This document shows positions 1-7,033 of a DNA stretch of 64,000 nt, piece after piece. Origin of the DNA: Coriobacteriia bacterium (lineage in GTDB: Bacteria; Actinomycetota; Coriobacteriia; Coriobacteriales; Eggerthellaceae); assembly GCA_030537355.1 (NCBI GenBank), contig JAUNNF010000003.1, positions 124,001 to 188,000 of the forward strand. The letters are read 5' to 3'. The first letter of the stretch is position 1, and every line of letters begins with the position of its first letter. The translations under genes were made by a program, and so were the position numbers. The notes beneath the pieces are model-generated. The model saw only the letters and a list, made by a program, of their open reading frames with translations, ran no database searches and was not told the origin of the DNA.

Positions 1-736
1 TCGAAATATTTGTGTATTTTCTATAAGATTCTGTCTGTTTTAATTCATCAGGGAAACAAATATCTTCAATATTAAGTTGCTGTTCTTGGATTACTATCCG
101 ATTTTTTATATTTTCAGCAATTTGTACTAAATTTTCAAAATACCTTAAAATGTATGGGATATAAGTTGTTCTTTTACTTCTATCTACATACACATTAGAT
201 ATATCTGAATCAAATACTGATATGTTAGAAAACATTGCTGGGTACTCTTTGCATTCACCATTAAGATCACAGGCATATTTATTCTCATTGTTATCTACAT
301 CCTCAACAAAAATTTCAACACTAGGAGGCTCATATTCTTCTTCGTAAATATTACCTATGATGGTCTGTTCAGTAAATTCAGTAGATGATATGGTTTTAAA
401 TATCCTGAAATAACTAGACTTACCTGTTCCGTTATCTCCGTATATTACACACATGTTATTATTATTAAATTCTAGTGGAGTTTCCGATTTAACAGCATTT
501 ACACCTTCAACATTACTTAGTTTTCTAAAATAAAATTTAGTATCTTGGCTATCGTAATTAATATTATTGTTTATGTTAAATAACAATTTTTTGTCAGGAT
601 GTATAGCAAGACTAGTTAAATCATTAAGCTCTTTTTCAGAAATATCTGTTTTATTAAAAAACATTTCTGAAGCTTTAATAAGCCATGGAGGCATTGAATT
701 TATCCAGTCTATCAATTCTTGTGTTGAATGAAACAT
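1..736 (-). CDS. AAA/SMC-type ATPase, N-terminal part (cut by window edge)
   Basis: An open frame runs from an ATG at 736 to the left edge without a stop, giving about 245 residues. Seen: a Walker A motif (YGDNGTGKSS, about residues 99-108) after about 90 residues rich in Asn, and a later stretch FDSDISNVYVDRS. A GAGG ribosome site lies about 11 bases before the start. Family knowledge: this layout, with a P-loop after a short N-terminal segment in a long ATPase, resembles PrrC/RloC-like or OLD-like AAA proteins, several of which act in phage defence. The Walker B and any nuclease domain would lie outside the window, so the function is open. No defence partner is visible on this side. Confidence 0.7.
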   Translation of the reverse strand, partial: MFHSTQELIDWINSMPPWLIKASEMFFNKTDISEKELNDLTSLAIHPDKKLLFNINNNINYDSQDTKFYFRKLSNVEGVNAVKSETPLEFNNNNMCVIYGDNGTGKSSYFRIFKTISSTEFTEQTIIGNIYEEEYEPPSVEIFVEDVDNNENKYACDLNGECKEYPAMFSNISVFDSDISNVYVDRSKRTTYIPYILRYFENLVQIAENIKNRIVIQEQQLNIEDICFPDELKQTESYRKYTNIS

Positions 737-851
737 AATGTATTATTCCTCTTTATGAAACTTAATTGACTTATGTGTTGTTATTAGACTTATTTTACAT
801 AGGTATTCTATAACCAGACGACCAGGTTTATTATTTTTAAATTTATACTCA

Positions 852-1190
852 TTAAAGTTTTTCGTTTAGCTTATCTAATCCCTTATTCATTAAGCCTTTG
901 AGTTTTTCATTTCTTTCGACCTTTTTTTGTTGCTTAACCACGTCATCAGGATTCCAATCATAACCACAATCTTGACAAATAGCTAATTTAGATTTAACAA
1001 TTTTGGATTTATTAGTACCTTTACTTTTCTTCCACACTAAATTTGACATACCAAGAGTAGCAACTGCAGTAAATCCACGAGCTGCATTATTTGCATGGCC
1101 TCCAAGACCCACACCTTTTTTTGATGTTTTTATCTTATCATCAACAACCTGAACATTAACGTTTTCGCTATCACAATTAGGACATATCAT
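852..1190 (-). CDS. small zinc-ribbon protein of unknown function
   Basis: A 112-residue protein with a strong ribosome site (AGGAGG) before its ATG. It starts MICPNC and has a second knuckle CQDCGYDW near residue 72, so a four-cysteine zinc ribbon is likely. Between the knuckles is a glycine/alanine-rich stretch (KGVGLGGHANNAARG) that could be a short membrane-associating hairpin. The C-terminal 30 residues are highly charged and probably helical. I do not recognise a family with a known job. It stands alone: the ATPase gene upstream of 736 has its own ribosome site and the next gene starts at 1690. Confidence 0.7.
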   Translation of the reverse strand: MICPNCDSENVNVQVVDDKIKTSKKGVGLGGHANNAARGFTAVATLGMSNLVWKKSKGTNKSKIVKSKLAICQDCGYDWNPDDVVKQQKKVERNEKLKGLMNKGLDKLNEKL

Positions 1191-1275
1191 TTTAGCCTCC
1201 TTTTACTGTACGTTATTGTACTACAAAACAAAGGAAATCCTTTAGCTACGAGCTAAATAATAAGAGAGATCTTCA

Positions 1276-1366
1276 CACAGCCTTGCAACCTCCCACTCAT
1301 CCTCGCCACTCCTCCTCGCCACTAACTACCACAAAGTCTCGCCAACTTAGTCTCGCAACTATATAC
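1276..1366. repeat. cluster of CTCGCCA/CTCGCAA motifs in a gene-free stretch
   Basis: The 185 bases between two genes hold at least four CTCGCCA or CTCGCAA words in irregular tandem. Similar clusters lie near 2275-2310 and 6830-6930, always next to surface-protein genes or the toxin/RNA repeat. On the other strand the word reads TGGCGAG. No coding potential is seen. Its role is unknown. Confidence 0.4.
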
Positions 1367-1375
1367 CCTCAATAA

Positions 1376-1690
1376 TTAACGCTTAACCTTCATCTTACCA
1401 CAAGTTTTTACGAACTTAATCGAATCTGGACAACCATTAGTAAAATAATAGTGGATTTCCATTGTTTCATCAAAAGCGGCTAATCTCACTTTATCGTCTT
1501 TAACTAATGCGTATTGAGGAGTACCGACTATGCCTTTTCGCTTAAAGCCATATACTATATAACCATTAAATGTAGCTTTTCTGTAATAACCATCAGATGA
1601 AGAGAATTTTGAATTAAGTTGATCCAGTTGGGATTTGATACTGGTTTCTAAGTGCTTTGAGTTTGTTTGTTTATGAGTTTTGGTTGGCAT
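1376..1690 (-). CDS. hypothetical 104-residue basic protein
   Basis: An open frame with an AGAAAG-type ribosome site a few bases before the ATG. The product is rich in Lys, Tyr and Phe. It has a Lys/Gln/Ser-rich N-terminus and a compact C-terminal part with two cysteines (NGCPDS, KTCGKM) about 11 residues apart. The centre (YYRKATFNGYIVYGF, then YALVKDDKVRLAAF) alternates in a beta-strand-like pattern. No signal peptide or membrane segment is present. I do not recognise the family. Reading of the frame as a real gene rests on length, start site and amino-acid make-up only. It ends in the gene-free motif cluster and begins next to the toxin/RNA repeat. Confidence 0.5.
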   Translation of the reverse strand: MPTKTHKQTNSKHLETSIKSQLDQLNSKFSSSDGYYRKATFNGYIVYGFKRKGIVGTPQYALVKDDKVRLAAFDETMEIHYYFTNGCPDSIKFVKTCGKMKVKR

Positions 1691-1723
1691 TATGTATCTT
1701 TCTCGTTAATTTTGATTTACCTA

Positions 1724-1752
1724 TTGCTTATAGACAAATAGTGTTGTACAAT
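1724..1752 (+). promoter_or_regulatory. promoter of the short RNA in toxin/RNA repeat copy 1
   Basis: TTGCTT and TACAAT are separated by exactly 17 bases. The same spacing and surrounding sequence (TGTTGTACAATA) recur at repeat copy 4 (22359-22387), where the flanking DNA is otherwise unrelated. That conservation supports a real promoter. Transcription would begin near 1757-1760. Confidence 0.7.
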
Positions 1753-1756
1753 ATCA

Positions 1757-1828
1757 GTGCTGCCGTGGGAACGGTTAGCCTAAAAGCTTTGACCGCTCAC
1801 CAATTGTATTGGGAGCGGTCCGTTTTTA
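1757..1828 (+). ncRNA. candidate antitoxin-like RNA, about 70 nt (copy 1)
   Basis: The promoter at 1724-1752 would start an RNA here that ends at the hairpin and T-run at 1791-1827. The RNA begins GTGCTGCCGTGGGAACGG and is complementary to the 3' part of the message for the 25-residue peptide on the other strand. Family knowledge: type I antitoxins of the RNAII, RatA and SR4 kind are short stable RNAs overlapping the 3' end of a small hydrophobic toxin message. Inference: this RNA is such an antitoxin. Its 5' end is nearly the same as the 5' end of the toxin message, so both would compete for the same complementary 3' segment. No peptide is evident within it. Confidence 0.55.
1791..1827 (+). 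terminator. hairpin terminator of repeat copy 1
   Basis: GACCGCTC (1791-1798) pairs with GAGCGGTC (1813-1820). The stem continues through CCAAT/ATTGG with one bulged A and a TGT loop. Five Ts follow at 1823-1827 on the + strand. In the other direction the T-run is poor (AAAGCTTTT), so the minus transcript may read past it. Confidence 0.75.
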
Positions 1829-1903
1829 ATGACGAAGGCTAAGTCCCAAGGTCAATCCGACAGAGAAACAGCCAAGGCATAAACAAAGTGTGCTTATATC
1901 CAT
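1826..1903 (-). CDS. 25-residue hydrophobic peptide, candidate type I toxin (copy 1)
   Basis: The ATG at 1903 follows a near-perfect ribosome site (GGAGGAGGT, 7 bases away). The peptide starts MDIST, continues as LCLCLGCFSVGLTLGLS and ends LRH: one short membrane helix with a basic tail. An identical peptide is encoded at 7930-8007. Family knowledge: the pattern L-x-L-x-x-G-x-F-x-x-x-L with a positive tail matches Fst/TxpA and holin-like type I toxins, although those are usually 30 or more residues long. The start codon sits inside a possible hairpin (GCTTAT, GGAT, ATAAGC), as in toxins whose translation is held back. A promoter lies at 1986-2014 and a complementary RNA on the other strand. 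Toxicity is inferred. The peptide could instead be a small membrane peptide with another job. Confidence 0.6.
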   Translation of the reverse strand: MDISTLCLCLGCFSVGLTLGLSLRH

Positions 1904-1985
1904 AAGCTTCACCTCCTCCCTAGACGAGGAACGCCTAAAATGGAGGCTAACCGCTACCCACATACTGGCAGCACCTTGACTCGAG

Positions 1986-2014
1986 ATTTTAGCACGCTTG
2001 GTTAGTGAATACAA
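1986..2014 (-). promoter_or_regulatory. promoter of the toxin-like message, copy 1
   Basis: On the minus strand TTGTAT and TAAAAT are 17 bases apart, with TGC just before the -10 box. Transcription would start near 1979-1980, about 75 bases before the peptide's ATG, leaving a long leader that contains one arm of the repeat's terminal inverted repeat. Confidence 0.6.
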
Positions 2015-2310
2015 TACTAATTTTAAAAATTTTTACATATCTAGCTGGGCATATATGTTGTTAATTTGTATTTTTGTTGTATAAATTTTAATTATTTTGT
2101 GATTATTTTTAATTTCTGATGTATTGTAAAGTAACAATTTTTATGATTGAAATTTTTATTAAATATAAATACTGATAGAATCGTTTTTAAAATCGCAGTT
2201 TATTGTAAATGGCACAGTTATAAAATGAAAATCAAAGTGTTAACCACATAGCTCATCTAAAATTTTACAAGAATCTCACAAACCTCCTCGCCACCATTGC
2301 CTCGCAATAA

Positions 2311-2350
2311 TGCGAACGGTTAACTACCTAAGCAGAACCCGCATTTTTTT
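2311..2350 (+). terminator. terminator-like hairpin without an obvious gene
   Basis: ATGCG and GGTT pair with AACC and CGCAT across a loop of about 15 bases, followed by eight Ts. No protein gene on the + strand ends here, so it may end a small RNA that starts within 2100-2300. No convincing promoter was found for it. Confidence 0.45.
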
Positions 2351-2434
2351 TATCAAAAGTGAAAGGTATTGTGACACCTAAATAATGTAATTGCTACAGG
2401 TAAATAACTTATTTTCACAATTACCAATGTAAAT

Positions 2435-2451
2435 TAGTACAAAATAGTACA
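2435..2451 (+). promoter_or_regulatory. tandem TAGTACA motif, candidate operator (site 1)
   Basis: TAGTACA occurs twice with starts 10 bases apart, one helical turn. The same arrangement with small changes lies upstream of two paralogous surface genes (6938-6954 and 11446-11462). A direct repeat of this size suits a regulator binding side by side, such as a LytTR or OmpR-type protein. The regulator is not identified. Confidence 0.5.
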
Positions 2452-2531
2452 GATTTCATAAGTATTAATTATAACCTTGAATGTCTTAAATTAAATTAAT
2501 ACAATAACAACATAAGTTAAAGGAGAAAAAA

Positions 2532-3686
2532 ATGTATAAAACAAAACCAAAATTTAAATTTATGTCAATTATTTTATCGCTACTAATTGCATCTAGTCTC
2601 GTTATTGGATTTATTCCTAGTGTCTCTTTTGCAAATAGCGAAAATTCTGCTTCTCAAGAACAAACTGAGGCTGGGCACTACGTCAAAAATTCACGATGGA
2701 AATTATATGATAGCGACCCTCTAAGCCATGATATAAGAGTAGCAGATAAAATATTGAATGTTGACAGCGTCGGGAATAATCAAGTTCGTAATTTCTTCAG
2801 TATTGAAGGGAATTATTATGATGGAGGCTGGAGCATTAATAGAGGTGGATATTTTGATATTGGAAAAGATAGTCCATTTCTAAATAGTATTAATAAAATT
2901 AGAATTGGTGTTGCTCTTCAAGAGTGTCCTGCAGCTGCTCTTTATTTTTATCCACTCGGGACAACAGGTCATGACTTTTTTTGTGCTAAAATGTTTAAAA
3001 AACTTGGTAACTCATACGTATTTGAACTTGATGCAAAAGAATACCCACAAATCAAAAAGGGTTTTAGAATCTTTAATAAAGACCCAGTAACTTCAAAAGC
3101 AATAATCGCATTTATAGATTTTGAAGTAGACGCAAATATTCGTGGTTTTGTTCCTAAACCAGAAATCACAAATCATTTTGTATACAACAGAGACTATCAA
3201 AGGGTTCTTGATGCAAGCGAACAATATACTTTAACTGCGGTACAAAAAGAAGGTTATCAGAATGCTGTCATTACAGAAAATGGAGCTGAAATTCTACATG
3301 CTGGCAAATATGCAATAAACGTAAAATTAAATGAAGACTATAAATGGGATGAGAGATATGCAGAACACGATAAAGATAATATTACTCTTGAATTAGAGGT
3401 TGAAAAACTACATCCTACTATCAAATGCAACAAAAAGCTTGTCGTAATTAATCCTTATACCTGTGGAGAAATTGACATGCAAGTTTCTGAATGTGGACAA
3501 ATAAAGTATGACGGCTTTTATGCTCCAAATTTAAGATTAGTAAGGGAATATGATACTCCAGACGGTCTTCATCATGTAAGTATGACAGGAAATACACCAG
3601 GTACCTACAAGATTACAGCTAAAATAGAAGCAACAGGAGATACAGACGCAGCAGAGGATACATTCACTGTTATTGTTTGTAGCTAG
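2532..3686 (+). CDS. secreted surface protein with Ig-like C-terminal modules
   Basis: A 384-residue exported protein with a good ribosome site (AAAGGAG). Residues 1-35 are a signal peptide with a basic start, a hydrophobic core and a likely cut after SFA. The N-terminal half is not recognised. Residues about 215-300 hold an Ig-like module (ITENGAEILHAGKYAI) and about 300-384 a second beta-rich module ending in APGTYTI-like NTPGTYKITAKIEATGD. Both modules match the end of the 845-residue protein at 11558. The signal peptide and whole leader match the gene at 7034. There is no sorting motif or membrane tail, so it may be released or held non-covalently. The tandem motif at 2435 and its shared leader suggest joint control with those paralogues. 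Confidence 0.8.
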   Translation: MYKTKPKFKFMSIILSLLIASSLVIGFIPSVSFANSENSASQEQTEAGHYVKNSRWKLYDSDPLSHDIRVADKILNVDSVGNNQVRNFFSIEGNYYDGGWSINRGGYFDIGKDSPFLNSINKIRIGVALQECPAAALYFYPLGTTGHDFFCAKMFKKLGNSYVFELDAKEYPQIKKGFRIFNKDPVTSKAIIAFIDFEVDANIRGFVPKPEITNHFVYNRDYQRVLDASEQYTLTAVQKEGYQNAVITENGAEILHAGKYAINVKLNEDYKWDERYAEHDKDNITLELEVEKLHPTIKCNKKLVVINPYTCGEIDMQVSECGQIKYDGFYAPNLRLVREYDTPDGLHHVSMTGNTPGTYKITAKIEATGDTDAAEDTFTVIVCS

Positions 3687-3692
3687 ACTAAC

Positions 3693-3800
3693 GCTGCCGT
3701 AGGAACGGTTATGACTAAGTTATTGATGGAGCCGCTCAGCAAATTTATTGGGAGCGGCTCTTTGTTATCTGCGAATACTCAACCCCAATGTCAATCCGAC
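3693..3800 (+). repeat. toxin/RNA repeat, decayed copy 3
   Basis: GCTGCCGTAGGAACGG opens the copy and a strong hairpin follows (GAGCCGCTC 3729-3737 with GAGCGGCTC 3752-3760). On the minus strand the peptide's C-terminal half survives (CFSVGLTLGLSIRR then stop), but its start and ribosome site are gone. The hairpin probably now serves as terminator for the gene ending at 3686. Confidence 0.65.
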
Positions 3801-3831
3801 AGAGAAGCATACTAAACGTATTAAAGTAAAA

Positions 3832-3863
3832 TTAAAGGGTCATCTTAATAGACAACCCTTTAA
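3832..3863 (-). terminator. hairpin terminator of the 941-residue surface protein gene
   Basis: TTAAAGGGT and ACCCTTTAA form a 9-base stem around a 14-base loop. T-rich sequence follows on the minus strand. It lies just past the stop of the gene at 3884. Confidence 0.55.
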
Positions 3864-3883
3864 TTAAAATTATATACTATTAA

Positions 3884-6709
3884 TTAAAATTCTCTTCTTT
3901 TACGTATTACTAAAGCGCAAGTACCTAAAGAACATAGTACTAAACAAGAAACAACCACGTATGTCATATCTCCAGTTTGTGCAGAAACATTTTCTGTGCT
4001 AGAAGCCTCTTGTGACTCCTCCTGTTTTTTCTTTTCGTCATCTGCACGCTGCTTTTCTACGTCTGACTTAAATTGATCTACAATATCTTGTATGACCTTT
4101 TTATTGTTCGCCAAGTTTAATTCATTATCGAAATTGGTGTTATTGATTTTATTTATAGCTTCTGCAGCAATAGCTTTCTCAGTGTCTGAATCATTTTTTT
4201 CACTTGACATAAGAGCCTCTACATCATTAGTATATTCATATTGAACAAATTTTCTAATTTCGGCAATCTTTTCAGATTTAAAACTTTCAAACTCTGGAGT
4301 TCTTGTTTCTTCAAGAGCTTTTTTGATTTCGTTTGTTGGAGTGTCAATAAGTTCTTTGTTCTCTTTTGGAGATTTTGCCAGATCATAAGTTAGACTATTT
4401 AACTCATCAATTTTATCATTAATAGTTTTTGTTGTTTCTGGAGAATCTGATGGATCTTTTAATCCCTCTAAAAGAGCTATACTTGCTTTTTTATTTGCTT
4501 CAAAAATATCGAGTCTATCATTATATACATTATTCTCTGCTTCTGTAACACTAGAAATAACTATTTGTTTATTAGCTAAAGGAGTCTTGTTCGTATCATA
4601 TTTAATATCATTAAGGTTTTTAATAGTATCGTTGATTATTTTTTCCGCATTAGCAGAATCACCTTCTTGTTTCATATTTTCAAGTTCTTGGACTTTTTCA
4701 GCTTTAAGATCTTCGAATTCTTGTGTACGTTGAACGTCTATATCTAACAAAGTCCTATCGAAAATGTTTTGTATTACTTCGTAATTTTCTTCAGGAGATA
4801 AACTAGCATTATATTCAAGTGCATTTAGCTCAATCTTTGCATTAGCGATAATAGTTTTAACAGCTGCACTATCACCCTCTTTATCAACATAATCTAATGC
4901 TTCAATTTGTTCTTTTTTGAAGTTCTCAAATGCTGTTTGATAACTCATAGTCGTAGCTTCTGCAGGAGTTGCACAAATAGCTTCATCATGATTGTCATCT
5001 CCAGCATATTTACTATAAATATAATATTTAGTATTGTCTTTTAAACTATTAAATGTAGTACCACTTTGCCATCCAGATGCTGGGGCAGCCTTTGTTTCAC
5101 TTATTGCATAAGAAGTATCTCCATAACCAGGACCAATAGGAGATATTGTAATATAGTCATAACTTATTGTTTGAATGAAAGGTGTAGCAATATTCTGCGA
5201 TGCTTTATCAATGGTAAAATCACATTGCGCAATTAAACCACTTACTGCCATAAATGCAGAATAATTTCCTGCATCAACTGGATGATCAACATATTCTCCA
5301 TCTTTTTGATACGTCAAAACGAGAGTATGTCCTGTGAGTTCTTCAAAATTTTGTTTATTTTTAATAGAGCAATCTAATGCTTCACCAGTATATATAGTAA
5401 TTTGGGGAGCTTGAATAGTAGCAGTTACAGTTGTTCCACATTTCATACATTGTGCAGTTATTTTATCGCCATCAACTTGGTATGTCAACAGATGTCCTGT
5501 ATGAGGGATAACAGTTTGTTCTTGTGTAATCTCGTTTTGAGCATCTGCATCGGAAAAATATTTACCACAATTTTTGCAATACCAATACTCTATATTTCCA
5601 TCTACTGTGCATGTAGCTTCTTTGCTAGAATGGTGTTCAAGATCATGACCTGTTTTTGGAAGAATAGTATCTTCTTCTTCTATAAATTGTGAAGCAATTG
5701 CATCAGTAAAGCACATACCACAGGTTAAACATTTCCAGTATTGAGTATTACCGTCAGTCGTACATGTTGGCTCTATTCTAGGATGCTCTTCTAAAACATG
5801 ATAGTTCCATCCAGATGCTTTAAATTCCACATTAGAGTCGCCCATAGTATATTTTGATCCAGGAGCATATGTTGTTTCTCCATCTGACCAAACAGTTGCA
5901 TGTTTGCCAACTGTACCATTACTTCCTGGCTGATAAAATGGAATATTTGGTAATGTAATTTGAGTGTTTGGATCAACGGTAATATCGCTAGGAGCTGTAC
6001 CTTCTGCTCCTTCACCACCTTTAAAGGATGCTGTAACGCCAGAGGATCCTTCGTGTTCTAATGCAAATGAATATATATTAATAGCATTTTCAGGATAAGT
6101 AACTGAATAAGTACCTGCTCCTACATTAGCGCTTAAAACAGGATAAATCTTACGTGTTTTAATTTTTCCTCCTTCTTCATATTTCTCTTCCACGGCCTCG
6201 CTTTCTAATAAAACGTGATTAATAATTTCCGTACCTGAAGAAGAAGTAACAACAATATTTCTGTCTGTAGCACTATTAGATGCAGTTCTAGCACAAATAT
6301 GAAGTATTCCATCTTCTTTTACATCCAATTCAAGTTTATTATCAGGAGTAGATTTGCCACCGGTTTTTAGACGTGTTGAAAACAATGTATGACTGCCTAT
6401 AACTCCAAAATTTGTATCATTCGCATCAACTTCCATATGAGGTTTTGATGCAGTGTCTGTAACGTTTAATATAAATGAACTAGCATCAATTGTTGTGGGT
6501 ACTTGTCCTTTGCCACATGTTTCAAACGTCATAGTATCTATAGTAGTTTTTTTAACATTAGCATCATCTGATACATTCAATTCCATAGCACCTACAATAC
6601 TACACGGAATTAAAACAGCAGCAATAGCAATACCTATTAATATATATACCAATGTGCGTTTAAGTGTATTTTGCCTCAGCTGAATTAAACTCGAATGTTG
6701 ACCTTTCAT
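3884..6709 (-). CDS. large wall-anchored stalk protein with Cys-knuckle modules
   Basis: A 941-residue exported protein starting at an ATG after GGAGGT. Residues about 18-45 are a membrane/signal segment. A beta-rich region follows (to about residue 270). Next come three related modules with two-cysteine knuckles (WKCLTCGMCFTDA, WYCKNCGKYFSDA, AQCMKCGTTV), a repeat type common in surface proteins of anaerobic Gram-positives. After a further beta region, about residues 590-890 are four or five helical repeats rich in Glu, Lys, Asn and Asp. The C-terminus is a sorting signal: AQTGD, a 20-residue hydrophobic stretch and RKRREF. Sortase anchoring to peptidoglycan is therefore likely. Binding target unknown; an adhesin-like spacer is the simplest reading. 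Confidence 0.8.
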   Translation of the reverse strand: MKGQHSSLIQLRQNTLKRTLVYILIGIAIAAVLIPCSIVGAMELNVSDDANVKKTTIDTMTFETCGKGQVPTTIDASSFILNVTDTASKPHMEVDANDTNFGVIGSHTLFSTRLKTGGKSTPDNKLELDVKEDGILHICARTASNSATDRNIVVTSSSGTEIINHVLLESEAVEEKYEEGGKIKTRKIYPVLSANVGAGTYSVTYPENAINIYSFALEHEGSSGVTASFKGGEGAEGTAPSDITVDPNTQITLPNIPFYQPGSNGTVGKHATVWSDGETTYAPGSKYTMGDSNVEFKASGWNYHVLEEHPRIEPTCTTDGNTQYWKCLTCGMCFTDAIASQFIEEEDTILPKTGHDLEHHSSKEATCTVDGNIEYWYCKNCGKYFSDADAQNEITQEQTVIPHTGHLLTYQVDGDKITAQCMKCGTTVTATIQAPQITIYTGEALDCSIKNKQNFEELTGHTLVLTYQKDGEYVDHPVDAGNYSAFMAVSGLIAQCDFTIDKASQNIATPFIQTISYDYITISPIGPGYGDTSYAISETKAAPASGWQSGTTFNSLKDNTKYYIYSKYAGDDNHDEAICATPAEATTMSYQTAFENFKKEQIEALDYVDKEGDSAAVKTIIANAKIELNALEYNASLSPEENYEVIQNIFDRTLLDIDVQRTQEFEDLKAEKVQELENMKQEGDSANAEKIINDTIKNLNDIKYDTNKTPLANKQIVISSVTEAENNVYNDRLDIFEANKKASIALLEGLKDPSDSPETTKTINDKIDELNSLTYDLAKSPKENKELIDTPTNEIKKALEETRTPEFESFKSEKIAEIRKFVQYEYTNDVEALMSSEKNDSDTEKAIAAEAINKINNTNFDNELNLANNKKVIQDIVDQFKSDVEKQRADDEKKKQEESQEASSTENVSAQTGDMTYVVVSCLVLCSLGTCALVIRKRREF

Positions 6710-6825
6710 TATTTACCTCCAAATAGTATTAAGTTTTACATTACGCCATATAATGCTATCATATTAATATATGTTTTAAATATTATTTTATAATTTGAAT
6801 ATTTAAAATTATCTAATCTAGACTT

Positions 6826-6932
6826 CGTCACCCACGCTCGCGAATAAGCTGCCGAGGATCTCAAAAAGATCATCGTCAATATTGTATATGAGCCTTGCCA
6901 ACATTTCCTCGCAACTCGTCTTCGCAAATATA
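6826..6932. repeat. CTCGC-type motif cluster upstream of a surface gene
   Basis: Words CTCGCGA, CTTGCCAA, CTCGCAA and TTCGCAA follow one another in about 100 bases, as at 1276-1366 and 2275-2310. There is no coding potential. The cluster ends a few bases before the leader shared with the gene at 2532. Confidence 0.35.
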
Positions 6933-6937
6933 TAAAT

Positions 6938-6954
6938 TAGTATAAAATAGTACA
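6938..6954 (+). promoter_or_regulatory. tandem TAGTAYA motif, candidate operator (site 2)
   Basis: TAGTATA and TAGTACA start 10 bases apart, at the same distance from the start codon as site 1. The 75 bases that follow are almost identical to those before the gene at 2532, so promoter and leader were duplicated together. Confidence 0.5.
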
Positions 6955-7033
6955 GATTTCATAAGTATTAATTAAATCCTTGAATGTCTTAAATTAAATT
7001 AATACAATAACAACATAAGTTAAAGGAGAAAAA

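Larger units (their letters stand above)
1757..1975. repeat. toxin/RNA repeat element, copy 1 (fullest copy)
   Basis: The element is bounded by imperfect inverted arms: GTGCTGCC...GGTTAGCC on the left and GGCTAACC...GGCAGCACC on the right (1945-1975). It holds the short RNA, the hairpin and the 25-residue peptide gene. The part from the hairpin to the right arm recurs almost unchanged at 7911-8079. The left half recurs at 22391-22466 and, decayed, at 3693-3762. The right flank (CTAGCTGGGCATATATGTT near 2041) is also shared with copy 2. Element-like spread is inferred from the copy pattern. No transposase is present. Confidence 0.7.
2015..2531. other. 517-base gene-free stretch before a surface-protein gene
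   Basis: From left to right it holds the repeat flank shared with 8110-8190, an A+T-rich stretch, a small CTCGC motif group (2275-2310), a terminator-like hairpin (2311-2350), a tandem motif (2435-2451) and a leader almost identical to that at 6935-7033. No ORF of note is seen. The hairpin suggests an unmapped small RNA ending near 2350. Confidence 0.5.

Noticed and set aside
1791-1827. Fully two-way terminator shared by toxin message and short RNA, as in par of pAD1
   Set aside because: The stem is symmetrical but the T-run on the toxin strand is weak, and the arms of the element are inverted rather than direct repeats, so the par model does not fit in detail.
5402-5692. 96-residue + strand frame within the large surface gene
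   Set aside because: It is an antisense shadow without a ribosome site, inside the Cys-knuckle repeats. The same holds for other frames opposite long genes, such as 28917-29243 and 31100-31600.
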